This document shows positions 11,613-23,345 of a DNA stretch of 64,000 nucleotides, piece after piece. The notes below the pieces were generated by a model that worked only from the letters and a program-made list of their open reading frames with translations, made no database searches and had not been told where the DNA came from. The stretch spans positions 48,785,501 to 48,849,500 of the forward strand of contig CM065803.1 in assembly GCA_033398695.1 (NCBI GenBank), written 5' to 3'. Each line of letters starts with the position of its first letter. Position 1 is the stretch's first letter. This stretch comes from Orobanche coerulescens (taxonomy: Eukaryota > Streptophyta > Magnoliopsida > Lamiales > Orobanchaceae). Made by a program: the position numbers and the translations under genes.

Positions 11613-13885
11613 TGTAACACCCCCAAAATATCTCGAGGTATTACAGTGTCGTGAACCCCACGTGGGACCCACAAGGCTAGTTGGAATAATAGGCATTTTA
11701 AGAAAATTGCGATAAAACATTAAATTCAAGGTTTACATAACGTGAGTCGAAAGATTTAAGGGAAAATGTAGTTTGTAGTCCAATTATTACACAACAAAAG
11801 TTTTTCCAAAGAAAACAATTTATTTCAATCTGAGCAGCGGCTAGAGATAATTCCAACACCGTTCAAGTCTGACCGGACCCCTCGGGAATGTCCTGCACAT
11901 GATGAACAATTTTACCTGGTACGACGAATCATACCAGGTATCCAAGGTTAGAGAATGCATACCAAATAACAGTTACTAACATTGATATACGTCATCTTTA
12001 CAAGCACAGTATCTAGTAATCACATGGAATATTTCATCACTCGACCGACGTTGTCTCTCTCTTTTATCACATAAGCCCCAAGGTCGCAACCAAGGGTCAC
12101 GGAAGTATCCACACGGGAATACCCCGAAACATAGGCGCCCAATTCGGGTCTTACCCCCTGACACATTTCCACACGGGTACCATACAGGTTTTATCCCCAA
12201 CACATCGGCCCATTTATAACATTTTTAGAGAAAGACAAACGTCGGCATTTATCAAAATGGCACATACGCACATACGGTATAACATTGATATTAGAAAATT
12301 CTCGAGCAAGGTTTCACTTGCCTGTGATCCGATAGTAGGTGCTTTGTGATAAGGAGTCCCCACGCCCGCTCGAGCTTAACCTAGCCACGAAATATCCGAT
12401 TAACACCTCGTACGGATTATGATGAATAAAACTAGTCTCCCTTTCCTAATCAGATTCCTAGTGTAGTTTTGGTTGTCGATATAAGTATCGTTTCTAAGTT
12501 TTAACGCATTGCGTACCATTATCCCGTTCAATCCTATAATTATCATTAGGTATATCGATTTACTCAAGAAGATAATCCTATCATTCTTCGATTGACAACG
12601 AATTATTATGGCGTAATCGAATCTCATGCCTTCTAATTCAATTCTATATTCCGAATACTATAATCGACGGATTCTATTGCACAATAACTTTGGTGGTTTG
12701 ATACCCAATATTAATTATACTATCGAATCGTTTTCCTTAGTTTGCTAAGTGTCAAAAATCACAAGGTAAGGGTGGCTACGAACAATGGAACATACAGTAA
12801 CAGATTACTACGAATTTTCCCACAATTGATTCGTCAAATTTTACATTCTTAGCGATGATTTGAAGTGAAATTTCGTATGATAGATATGATTTGCATGAAA
12901 CAAAACATATGAGAAACGATACTTCCGGTTACTACAATTCCATCCGACAAGATTGTTTACGAAGTTTAGCAAAATCTACCCAATACCCATAATCTAATAA
13001 GTATAAATACGAAAACATCAAAGATATAACTCCAGGGATTGGTGGCTTACCTTATTGGAAGAAGAATAATGAAGATAGTTGACGGATTCACAAGAACTAC
13101 GGGGAAAACGAGAAGTGACTTGAACGACTTGGATAATCTTCACCGGAGCTCAAGAATCCACCTCCTCAATGCTAGTTCAAGTGTATAAGAGGCTTAAGAA
13201 CCGGGTATAGGGCTAGGAATTTCTCCAAGGGTGATAGTTTGTGATGTTGGGTCGTGCAAATGAAGAAGGGAATTGCCATTTTATAAAACTTGTTTTTGGT
13301 AACGTACGTTAACGATAAGAGTGTTACGACGTAAGGCGACACGTGCGTAATGTGTAATGACAACGTACGTAAAGAACTCACTGCCCGAAATGTGCCCAAG
13401 TGTTACGTACGTTAACTTTGGGACATAACGTACGTAACGAATAGTTGACTCGTTTGTCCTCTAGCCCGCCGAAAGTAACTCTGTCCGTGTCAAAGGAAAG
13501 ATTCTGGTCGGGAGACCGACCCACCCGTTACGTACGTAATATAGCTACCCTAACGTACGTAACAATCGAAATATAGCGTACGTTATGCATGAGTGATAGC
13601 GCGCGTTAGACAGAACTTTAACGTGCATTAGACATAAACTCTTTAGCCTCAAACCACATTCTAACCATCTCGGGGTGACTATCCCTTCCACTCGTCAACA
13701 ATTATCGGGGAACAAGACGTTGGCCACCGTCATATTCGCACCGACGATCGTCCCACGGCGTCAAGGCGTGTCACCCCCGTTTCATTCACATCGTACAATT
13801 ATATAGCACTCAATGGAATACATAAATAGAAATGACGTCACATTACCAAACATTCACACAGTACAAAGTAATCAAGCATATTACA
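11613..13885 (-). repeat. LTR 2 (5' LTR of internal copy 2)
   Basis: Begins TGTAACACCCCC and ends ATATTACA. It is nearly identical to LTR 1 throughout, but is 2273 bp long because about 14 bases just inside the outer end are missing (GCATATTACA here, against GCATGGAATAATGGAGG and then TATTACA at the end of LTR 1). Its outer edge lies directly in the gag of another element, so this is the upstream boundary of the tandem. The palindrome cluster is described separately. No genes. Confidence 0.92.
13279..13633 (-). promoter_or_regulatory. LTR 2 promoter: TATA box and palindrome cluster
   Basis: The TATA box is at 13279-13288, with ACGTACGT dyads upstream of it between about 13300 and 13585. Compared with LTR 1, two adjacent palindromes near 13325-13350 have been altered (ACGTACGT shortened to ACGACGT, and the next changed to CACGTGCG), while the sequence around them is conserved. 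Confidence 0.72.
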
Positions 13886-14425
13886 CTTCTCAAATTCTCT
13901 TGTGTAGTCTTCGACTGATAAATTTTTCTGACGAAGATTTTGCAGTTGGATGAATTTGTCTTGGTAGTATTGAGGAGGAAGGAACATTCTGGTTAATTCC
14001 TTTCGCATTTTTTCCCATGTTTTGATCTTGCTTTTTCCTTCTCGGTCTCGTCTTTTCTTAAGATTTTTCCACCAAATGGAAGCATGTTTCTTTAATTTTA
14101 CAGCAATAATCTTCACCTTTTTCTCTTCTGGAATCTCTTTGTATTCAAACACCCTTTCGACTGTCTGAAGCCAATCCATGAAATCATCTGGTTGAAGTCT
14201 TCCCTCAAAGTCAGGAATGTCAACTTTGATGTCATCATGTTTGACTGGTGGTCTTTGGGGACGATGATTTCTAGGTGTTGAGGAATCACTGGAATATTCT
14301 CCATCTTCGGTTTGGCGTTCGTTTAACAAGACTTGTTGGGCTTGCCACGCGTTTTGGAGTTCCTGAATTTGTCTCCGCATGTCAGCCATTTCAATGTCTC
14401 GTAGAGGTTGTCTTCGCGGAGGCAT
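13886..14425 (-). pseudogene. gag: Gag N-terminal half of a second chromovirus, cut by the tandem element
   Basis: Starts MPPRRQPLRDIEMADMRRQI at 14425. It contains the retrotransposon gag domain: DFMDWLQTVERVFEYKEIPE, ASIWWKNLKKRR and the LSVEDYTREFEKC block. At 13886 the reading passes straight into LTR 2 of the tandem element, so codons from 13885 leftwards are LTR sequence. The preserved part has no stops. The family resembles CRM/Reina-type chromovirus gags, unlike the GRGRGRG-type gags elsewhere in this window. The CCHC knuckle and pol are absent from view; they would lie left of the insertion. Confidence 0.85.
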
Positions 14426-14527
14426 GTTGCAAAATGAATAAATCTGTAAAACACTTTAATACGTCTCCGATGTTTTTTTTTGGGTCAACTCTGACTATGA
14501 ATGGTCAAATTTTGACTGATGATGTCA

Positions 14528-14566
14528 CAGTGAGGTGGCAGTGAGGTGGCGTGGCAGTGAGGTGGC
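14528..14566 (-). repeat. Short direct repeats in the gag leader
   Basis: CAGTGAGGTGG occurs three times at about 14528, 14539 and 14555 in the untranslated leader (14426-14978) between the PBS and gag. The rest of the leader is C/G-rich with many CCGG-type words and shows no coding. Confidence 0.7.
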
Positions 14567-14978
14567 GCTAAGGTGCTCTCTTGACACGTGGCGTGAAGAG
14601 AGTGGTGGACGGTGTGACGTGGCACTATGATGTGGACGGTGACGTGTCGTCATCTTCAACCTCAAATTTCCGACAGTTTTTTTTTCCGGCAGCGGTCCGC
14701 GGCAGCTCTGCACTTTCCGGCGACTGCAATTTTTCCGACGGATTTTCCGGCTACGAGAAATTTTCCGGTGACCTTCGTCGCGGCGGGTGGAGGCTCCGTT
14801 GGACGCGAAACTTGGGCTCCCAAGGTTTTTCGACGTTCCGGACGTGATGGCGGCGTTAGTTTTGTGAAAAGATGGCCGCAAAGTGGAGTTTTTGGCAGAC
14901 GACTCTCTTTCTCACCAAAAAAACACTCAACTTTCCGTTGATTTTTTACTCAAACTTAACTCCAGGATCTAAGAACTT

Positions 14979-14990
14979 GCTCCGGTACCA
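14979..14990 (-). other. Primer-binding site of the second chromovirus
   Basis: Minus-strand TGGTACCGGAGC, three bases inside the LTR edge at 14994. It matches the initiator tRNA-Met PBS at ten of twelve positions. Confidence 0.72.
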
Positions 14991-14993
14991 ATA

Positions 14994-15250
14994 TGGTATA
15001 GAAACAAGAGAGAACTCTTCTCTAAAGTACACTTAATTTATTTCTTTAACTTCAAGATGATTTTTACATAAATTGAAGGACCTATTTATAGTGTTCATAA
15101 GGCCTTCAAGTAGGAAGAAACAATGGGCAATACCATGGTAGAAATTCAAACACCATTTACTAAGAAAATAATTAAAATATTAAGGAAGGTGCATGCATGG
15201 TTGTTCTTTCAACATTGATGGCTTTGAATGGAATCGTGGCTTTGAATTGT
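14994..15250 (-). repeat. Partial 5' LTR of the second chromovirus
   Basis: The LTR edge (plus-strand TGGTATAGAAAC) follows the PBS by three bases. A minus-strand TATA box CTATAAATAG lies at 15082-15091. The U3 end is missing: by about 15250-15320 the sequence has become plus-strand pol of another element, and the exact junction cannot be placed by eye. No palindrome cluster is seen in the part that remains. Confidence 0.65.
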
Positions 15251-15253
15251 TGA

Positions 15254-18200
15254 GTGGATGGTGTGAATGGTTTGAATTCTAAAATGGTGGTTTCTAGATG
15301 GTTGGTTGTGTTGGCTGATGGATCAATTTATCAGGGTTCTCGACCTGATAAGCCTTTGAAAATTATCTCCGCTTTGAAAGCCAAAACTTTGATCTCACAT
15401 GGTTGTGAAGGTTTCTTAGCCTCTATAAAGGACACTTCTGTGGATGGACCTCGCCCTGAGAGCCATCTAGTAGTCCGTGAATTTCCTGATGTATTCCCAG
15501 AAGAACTTCCGGGTTTAGCTCCCACACGTGAGGTTGAATTTATCATCGAGTTAATTCCTGGTGCTGAACCCATCTCAAAAGCTCCTTATCGTATGGCACC
15601 AACTGAATTGAAGGAATTGAAAGAACAACTTCAAGAACTCTTAGAATGGGGTTTTATTCGTCCGAGTGTATCTTCGTGGGGTGCACCTATATTGTTTGTG
15701 AAAAAGAAGGATGGGAGTATGAGATTGTGTATCGGTTACCGTGAATTGAACTGTATCACTATCCGAAATCGTTATCCGCTACCTCGCATTGATGATCTTT
15801 TTGATCAACTTCAAGGTGCAAAATTCTTCTCTAAGATTGATCTTAGATCTGGCTATCATCAACTACGAGTGAAGGAACAAGACATTCCTAAGACCGCATT
15901 TCGTACCCGATATGGCCATTATGAATTTTTGGTAATGCCTTTTGGTTTGACCAATTCTCCATCCGTATTCATAGATTTAATGAATCGTGTCTTTCACGAG
16001 TTCCTTGACAAGTTCATCATCGTTTTCATTGACGACATTCTGGTATACTCGAAGATGAAGGAAGAGCATGAAGAGCACCTTCGTATTGTTTTGGGGATTT
16101 TATGTCGGGAGAAATTATATGCGAAGTTTTCCAAATGTCAATTCTGGATAGGTCAAGTAGCATTTATGGGTCATGTTGTGTCGGCAGAGGGTATTACTAT
16201 GGACCCTGCAAAGGTTGAGGCTATCACTAAATGGCCAAGACCAACGACTGTGACTGAAGTTAGGAGTTTTCTTGGACTTGCTAGATATTATCGGAGATTT
16301 GTGGAAGGGTTCTCACGTTTGACTTTACCTTTGACTAAACTGATGAGGAAGGGTGAGAAGTTTGTTTGGAACGATGAACGAGAGAAGAGTTTCGAAGAGT
16401 TGAAGAAGAAATTGGTTTATGCTCCGATACTTACCTTACCTTCTGGATCAGGTGGTTACCAAATTTATAGCGACACTTCAAAGAAAGGTCTCGGGTGTGT
16501 TTTGATGCAACCTGAAAAGATTATTGCTTATTCATCAAGACAATTGAAAGCTTATGAGACTAATTATCCTACTCATGATTTAGAATTGGCGGCAGTTGTG
16601 TTTGCTCTGAAAATCTGGAGGAATTATCTTTATGGTGAGACATGTGACATATTCACTGATCATAAGAGCCTCAAATATATATTCACTCAGAAGGAGCTGA
16701 ACATGAGGCAGAGACGTTGGTTAGAACTACTCAAAGATTATGATTTGAACATTCAGTATCACCCAGGAAAGGCGAATGTGGTTGCTGATGCACTTAGCAG
16801 GAAGTTTGGGGTATTGGCTAGTCTTGATATCGCACCTGAGAATATCAAATACTTGGAACTTCTGGAGGTGGAATTATGTGTTCGTGGTAGTGATGGTTAT
16901 TGGGCGAGTATGAAGATTGAACCCAACCTTATCCTTCGTGTTAAGGAAGCTTAGAAAGATGATGGTGAACTGTGGTCTATCACTCAAAACATAGAGGAGG
17001 GTAAGCAGAGTGAGTTCCGTGTTGATAACGATGGAGTGGTATGGTATGGTGATCGATTATGTGTTCCTGAGCAACCTTCTATTCGAGAAGCTGTGTTGTC
17101 CAAAGCACACAGTTCTCCTTTCACGATTCATCCTGGGTCAACTAAGATGTATAGAGATCTGAAACAAAATTTCTGGTGGAATGGGATGAAACGAGATGTG
17201 GCCACGTTTGTGGCTAAGTGTTTGACATGTCAACAAGTAAATATTGAGCATCAACGTGATAGTGGTCTCTTACAGCCCTTGGATATTCCTAGTTGGATGT
17301 GGGATGAAATTTCCATGGACTTTGTGACAGGGTTACCTCGCACACAAAGAAAGCATGATGTTATATGGGTTGTTGTGGATCGTTTAACGAAGTCACCACA
17401 CTTCTTACCGATTCATGTAGATTATTCTGTTAGTAAGTTGGCAGAAATATTTCGACAAGAGATCGTTCGGCTACATGGTACACCTGCAGCCATTATATCT
17501 GATAGAGATCCACGTTTTACTTCACGATTTTGGAAGGGTTTGCAAAAAGCGTGGGATACTAGACTTAAATTTAGCACGACCTTTCACCCTCAGACAGATG
17601 GACAAACTGAGCATACAATTCAAACTCTGGAGGATATGTTGAGATCGTGTGCCCTTGAATGGACTAGTAACTGGGACGAATACTTGTGTTTGGTGGAGTT
17701 TGTCTACAACAACAGTTGGCATGCTAGCATCAAGTGCGTTCTGTTTGAACTTTTGTATGGACGGAAATGTAGATCTCCCATTTGTTGGAATGAAGTTGGG
17801 GAAAAGCTTATTGAGGGTCCTGAATTGATCGAGGTGACTAATGAGAAAGTTGCCATTGCTATGGAGAAACTCAAAGAGGCGAGAGCACGACAGAAAATTT
17901 ATGCTTACCGACATAGGAGGGAATTGTCATTTAATGTTGGGGACCATGTTTTTCTAAGAGTATCTCCGTGCCGAGGTGTTAAACGCTTTGGTATTAAAGG
18001 CAAATTGAGTTCGCGCTTCATCGGTCCATTTGAGATCTTAGATCGTATCGGCGAAGCCTCCTATCATTTAGCATTACCTCCTCAATTATCTCATGTGCAT
18101 GATGTGTTTCATATGTCCTTATTGAGAGGGTACAAGTATCATCCGCTGCATGTTGTCTCTTATCCGTTAGATCAAATCCGTAATGACTTATCACTTTCTG

Positions 18201-18358
18201 AAGAACCTGAGGCTATATTAGACTGTCAGGAAAGAGTCATGAGAAATAAGACAATTCCGTTCGTCAAGATTCTTTGGAAGAATCATCCTGAGCGCGAAGC
18301 GACTTGGGAGACCGAAGAATCCATGCGAGCCAGTTACCCGCAATTCTTTGCGTAATTT
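15254..18358 (+). pseudogene. pol: Chromovirus pol (third element): RT, RNase H, integrase, chromodomain
   Basis: Recognisable pol begins near 15326 ([18 protein letters not shown]), in the linker between protease and RT; gag and protease are missing. RT spans about 15475-16060 ([23 protein letters not shown]). RNase H spans about 16455-16800 ([28 protein letters not shown]). Integrase runs from about 17110 (CLTCQQ near 17221, [25 protein letters not shown]) to a chromodomain-like C terminus (PFVKILWKNH, EATWETEESM) with the stop at 18353-18355. One nonsense codon, TAG at 16952-16954, breaks an otherwise continuous frame. RT has CIGYREL where relatives have CIDYREL. It is the least decayed pol in the window. 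Confidence 0.92.
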
Positions 18359-18410
18359 GGTACATTTCTGTTTATCTGTCTTTTCAATTTTGCGGACAAA
18401 ATTTTCTTTT

Positions 18411-18424
18411 TAGAGGGGAAGAGT
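18411..18424 (+). other. Polypurine tract of the third element
   Basis: TAGAGGGGAAGAGT immediately precedes the LTR start at 18425 and follows the pol stop by about 55 bases. Confidence 0.85.
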
Positions 18425-21400
18425 TGTAAAACCCTAAAATTCGTAAATCTAAAAATACGTATAATTTTGTTTTTTTTTTTACTTTGTGACATTCTAAATT
18501 AAACCTTAAACCTTATATTTTACACTATAATTAAAAGTAAATTATATTAACCTAGAGTATAATCTAAATAAATAAATAAATGTGTTATAAGATAGTAAAA
18601 GTTCCTAAAAACTAGTTTCCACACGTTTGAATAAAAGGTGTAACATCCAAATTGTATTTATGAAATCCCTTAAAACTAGGCCTATCACAAAACTCATAAC
18701 CGATCTCATTGATTTGTTATTAAACACAATTAAAAACTTGCCTTATTAGTTCATACGTTTTCCTCCTTATTTTTTTCTATAATACGGCCCTTTTTCCCTT
18801 CCTCCATACGACTCACCAAAAGAAAACATACATCTGCTATCTTTTTCTCTCAAAGACCAAGGGTTCGAGGGTTTGTTGCTGCTTGCTTGCTGTGGTGTCA
18901 TCCGTGGGTGATAGTATTGCAGATTGGGTATTGAATTCATGGTGTAGTGTTCGTGTTCTTCTTCCTCTTTGTCTTGTTGAAAGGTATAACCAATCTTTCT
19001 TTTGTTTTTATTTTCATTCGACCCATCCTAAGCTGTTCTTGTTCTTCTTTTTCATTCGATCCACAAGGTATGACCCCCTCTTGTTTCTCAATCAAAAACA
19101 TTTGAATTTATTAAACACTAAGAACCCTAAACTGTTTATATGTCTAATGTAATTATTTTGTTATAATTCGTATTATATAAAACATGTTAGAAATCGCCAC
19201 ATGAAATCATACAAAATAATAGAGAGATACGCCACTTTGTAATTGTTTTGTGTCGTGTATCTGGGACTGTTTTGGTGTCGTTTGTTTCCAGCCATGTTGA
19301 ATATAATACAACACTAAACAAGCCGTAAGAATCTGATATAAATGGTCATTAATGATGCATACAATATTGGGAACCCTAAGCGTATTATGTGGTTAGTAAG
19401 GGACTTGTTTTGGCTATGATTTTATGTGAGTGTTTCGTGATGTTTTGTTTCGTTTAAACTAGGATTGTGTTGGGTGTTGTTGAAACGAATGCGTGTATAT
19501 GTTAACATGTTGTTTAAATCATATCTTGTAAAATATAAAGGTATCGTGTGCGTTGATACATTTGAACATGTTGAATAATGGCTTTAAACTGAGTTTTGAA
19601 CGAGACAGTTTTGAAGGTTGATTATGTGTGCATTATAACTCGAGTTTCATAAGGGTTTAATTCTGTATTTGTGCATGAAAACTTAGTCTAATGTCTTAGT
19701 TAAGTTTTCCAATTGGTTTGATGGAAATCGGAGTTGTATTGGTCATGTTTTTAAATTTTACGGGATTAAGGTTGTGTTTGTTTCTGTCTCAAAGTATGCT
19801 GTCCAGTTTTTGGATCGGATTGAGCAGGGTGAATCTTGATTATAACAAAGCGTTTTTCTGAGTTTATTGAGTTCAAAACTAAGTTTAAAGAGATTACTAA
19901 CTGATCCAATTGGTTTGGAGTGAATTGGAGTTGATTTGGGCATGTTTCTGAATTTTATGTGATCGTATGTCAAAACTGTGTTTTCAGAAAATTATTTCAG
20001 TCAACTTGTGTGATTTTTCATGTCAAATATATAAAGAGTTAAGAGCTCTTCTTTTACAGATGTAATATCTAAGTTATAAGGGAATTCCTGTAATTTTTGT
20101 AGATTTTTCTGAAAGGTCCTGAAAAATGATACTTGCACTTAGAAATGAAATCTTAAAAAAAATTTGGGAGGTGCTTAACCCTTGTGGTAATCACAAGTAA
20201 AAATTGTAAAACCTCAGAACCTTATTTGTTATGTTTTAAAATTCATAAGAAAACAGAACCAGATTCATTTGTGAAATCCCTGACCTATTAATAAGTAACT
20301 TTGAGTATTGAATCCGTTATAACTTTAATGAACGTATAAGTAATATATGATTATAATTCGTGTAGATTCAGTGAAGGAGGAGTGATCCACATTTCCTTGT
20401 ATTCAATTTCCATTTGCTTTCATTTCTTAAGGTACAGATATTCTACCTTTCATCAAGTAAAGGTTTCTCATGATTCTTATTCTTTGATCTTAATTCGTTG
20501 TATTGCTATGAACCTTTTTGATATGAACCTAATGTTATGATTCCCTTGTATTGATCCTTTTGATATAATCCCATTGCTATGATCCCTTTTGATAGTTTCG
20601 TATTTGTTATTGTTCAATCGATTATTTCGTTACATGCTTATTTCTACCCTTGCATGTGTTTGCCTATATTGTTGCCCATTTAATGTATCTAGCCATGGGG
20701 AGTCCATGGCCATATCATTGATGCACCAATGGTATGACGCTGTCAGTGGAGGCGGGCATGTGTCCACTGCGTTCCCAAATGATTGTATTGCTAATTAGCG
20801 TACTTGGCCCGTGTTTTTCATATGTATGTTTAGTTTGGCACTAGCATACATATTATTGTAATGAAGGGAGCGTATGGATGCATCCTAGTAAATGAAATGA
20901 AATGTAAATGAAATGAAAAGAGATGTGAATGGACTAGAGTGTGTGCAATACACCTCATCTCACTAATGTGGTACATCGAGCTAGCTACTCTATGTACATA
21001 ATGTAATGTTGGGCATTTCCTTGATTTTTGATCTTGCATGTTCTCTCATTATATTGATCTGTCATCACATATATATTATTCGTATCTTATTCACAGGTTC
21101 TCTTGGACTCTTTCCTATATTGTTTTGTTACATTCATACTTATTGCTTTCATATTGTATATCTGTTCACTGAGCGTTAGCTCAGCCGCATTTCTTTTCTC
21201 TGCGGCAGGTTATTACAGGGGTGATGGGCAGGAGTGAAGAGAGTAGGAGTTAGGGACTACCCTACTAGTTATCCTTTATCATTTTTACAAGACTTTTGGA
21301 TTAATTATGTTTTCTTTTCTTTTTCTATTTAAGTCAATGTTGGTTTATCATTGGAAGATTGTAATATTGACCTAGTTATGCTTTTATAATAAAGTCATCC

Positions 21401-21472
21401 GCTTGCGTATTTAATGTTCTGATTTGACTCCATAATGTTACACTTTGACCCTTGTCGGGTTGGGGTGTTACA
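18425..21472 (+). repeat. 3' LTR of the third element, 3.05 kb
   Basis: Begins TGTAAAACCC after the PPT and ends GGGGTGTTACA at 21472; the ends are imperfect inverted repeats. It contains no coding. A possible TATA-like TTCTATAATA lies near 18775, and a pyrimidine tract followed by AGGT near 21200 resembles the U5 region of related LTRs. Unlike the other LTRs here I see no palindrome cluster in it. The matching 5' LTR, PBS and gag are absent, so the element is 5' truncated. Confidence 0.85.
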
Positions 21473-21611
21473 AGAAATCATATTGAATGAACATTTATTG
21501 AACTTTAATATAAGTTATAATTATATTATGCATATAATATATCCATTTTGATGATTATGAACATGTTTAAGAATTAGTTTGTTTTCTTGAAGATTTCTTG
21601 GTGTATGTATA

Positions 21612-21671
<60 letters not shown>

Positions 21672-21815
21672 GATTATATGGTCAAGTATTATTTTATTGA
21701 ATACTATGTATATATGGGGTATGACATCTTGAATTCGTGCTATGATGATTGTAGTCGTAATGTTCTTGATAATACGAATTATGATTGTGTAATATTGTTG
21801 TTATTTTGTTATAGG
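21473..21815. repeat. AT-rich flank with (CA)n(TA)n microsatellite
   Basis: Non-coding AT-rich DNA between the LTR and the CACTA transposase remnant. A compound microsatellite, (CA)12 followed by about (TA)16, occupies about 21611-21666. The last bases (TTTTGTTATAG) look like an intron acceptor just before the transposase ATG. Confidence 0.8.
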
Positions 21816-22787
21816 ATGGATAAAAGTTGGATTGGTCTACAAAAATAGGATCCAAGAGTCGTAGATGGAATGAGAGAGTTTATTCGATTTGTGAAGGAAC
21901 ATAATAGTGATAGTATAATTCATTATTGTCCATGCAATAAATGTAAATGCCGCAGCGATATGTACCGTTTTACACTCGATGTCGTATGGGAGCACTTGAA
22001 AAAGAATAGATTTTGGGATAAATACACATGTTAGATTTACCACGGTGAAAGATCAAATTTAATTATTCCCCATGATCACGGATAGTACAGTGGTAGCACA
22101 TCTAATGACCCCACATGGAGGTTGATTGACGACGTGTTTGGTTATTACGAGAGGGATGTATCAGTTGAAGGTCAAGAATACCATATAGCTGATCAACCAG
22201 TCATCTGAATGCCTACATTGATACCCATTAACACTATTTCTGTTGATAGATACAACAAGCTAATCCAGCTTCAACGGACTCTTCTTTACCCTGGGTGTCA
22301 CATGACGGTTCTTGATAGTGTCATAGAGACTATGAGAGTCAATGTGGAGAACAAAACCTCGATTAAAGCTGTGGATGATTATTTGGAACTTACAGGGAAA
22401 ATGCTCCCAAAAGGTCATCATCTTCCTAGTAATCACAGTAAAATGAGACGTATCCTAAAAGGTCTTGGGCTATCGTACATCAAGATCCACACATGCATAT
22501 ATGATTGTGCTTTATTTTGGGGAAAGCCTAATGGAAACCTAAAGAGATGTCCGGTATGTGACACGGAGAGGTATAAATCCACTCCTTATGGTAAGGAGGA
22601 AGATATGAAGGTTCTTTGGTATTTCCCTCTGAAGGATAGATTGGAGAGGCTTTTCATGTCTTCTCACACAGCCAAGGCGATGAGCTGGCACGCCGAGCCT
22701 CGCATCACTGACGAGGATATTATGATACACCCTTTTGATGAAGAGGCTTGGAAACATATAGATAGGTCGAGTGGTTCGACTACATAG
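21816..22787 (+). pseudogene. CACTA (En/Spm) TNP2-type transposase fragment
   Basis: Starts MDKSWIGLQ, the usual opening of the transposase-associated domain, with its cysteine pattern (HYCPCNKCKC near 21935). From 22209 the N-terminal part of TNP2 is recognisable: LLYPGCHMTVLDSV, LGLSYIKIHTCIYDCALFW, RCPVCDTERYKS and RLERLFMSSHTAKAMSWH, ending at EEAWKHID. The frame carries TAG at 21846, 22032 and 22083 and TGA at 22206, and the C-terminal catalytic part is absent. It is an immobile remnant, placed between an LTR element and CACTA-like subterminal repeats. Confidence 0.88.
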
Positions 22788-23345
22788 TGGTCCGACAGCT
22801 TTGTTGTCGTCAGCTAAAGTCTCAGTCGGGAACACGCGGAAGTCTTGTCCGCGGACTCGGCCATGTCATAATTGACAAGGCCAACGACAGTTATCGGCTA
22901 AAGTATAAATATCTTAATTTTTTATTAAATATATTTATAATTAAATTTAAATATATAAAATATCATTATATAAAAACTGTATAAATATATAAAATATTAT
23001 TATATAAAAATTATATAAATATATACAAATATATAATCATTATATATATATATATATATATTTATAATTAGATTCAAAGAATTTAAAATATCAGTATATG
23101 TATAAATATAAAAACTCTGTTTAAATGTACGAATGATAAACATGATTGAGTGGCAAAATACCATATAATCTATACAAATGGCCCAGGTTCGAAACTCGGC
23201 TGCCACTGAGCATGTCTTTTTTTTTTAGAATTAAGTTTAGCCGACGATTGTCCTCGGCCAAAGCCCTAGGACACACGGACGGACGTCGAACCTCGTAATA
23301 TTTATAAGTTTTAGCCAACGACCCCAGCTGTCGTCGGCTAAAGTT
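22788..23345. repeat. CACTA-like subterminal repeats around an AT-rich core
   Basis: Two blocks (22788-22905 and 23239-23345) contain many copies, in both orientations, of a word like GTCGTCGGCTAAAGT, as in plant CACTA subterminal regions. Between them lie AT-rich sequence, (TA)10 at 23041-23060, and a weak tRNA-like stretch with a B-box-like GGTTCGAAACTC at 23186-23197, possibly a SINE scrap. Clear CACTA terminal inverted repeats were not found, so element ends are not assigned. Confidence 0.6.

Larger units (their letters stand above)
1..13885 (-). mobile_element. Tandem Tekay/Del-like chromovirus (two internal regions, shared LTR)
   Basis: Read on the minus strand the order is LTR (13885-11613), internal copy 2 (11612-6738), LTR (6737-4448), then internal copy 1 (4447 to the window edge). 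The two internal regions are nearly identical over their overlap, and so are the two LTRs. The middle LTR serves as 3' LTR of copy 2 and 5' LTR of copy 1. This LTR-internal-LTR-internal layout is what unequal recombination between LTRs of one family gives; inferred, not shown. Lineage call rests on gag-PR-RT-RH-INT order and a chromodomain-like tail ending near 6773. The array continues left of the window, so its outer LTR and target duplication are not visible. Confidence 0.9.

Noticed and set aside
15254..18358. Endogenous pararetrovirus or retrovirus with envelope
   Set aside because: Domain order RT-RNase H-integrase-chromodomain with PPT and LTR is Ty3/gypsy chromovirus; no movement protein, coat or envelope-like region is seen.
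22788..22910. CACTA terminal inverted repeat at the TNP2 fragment end
   Set aside because: Subterminal-type words are clear, but no CACTA...TAGTG end pair with a 3-bp duplication could be located by eye.
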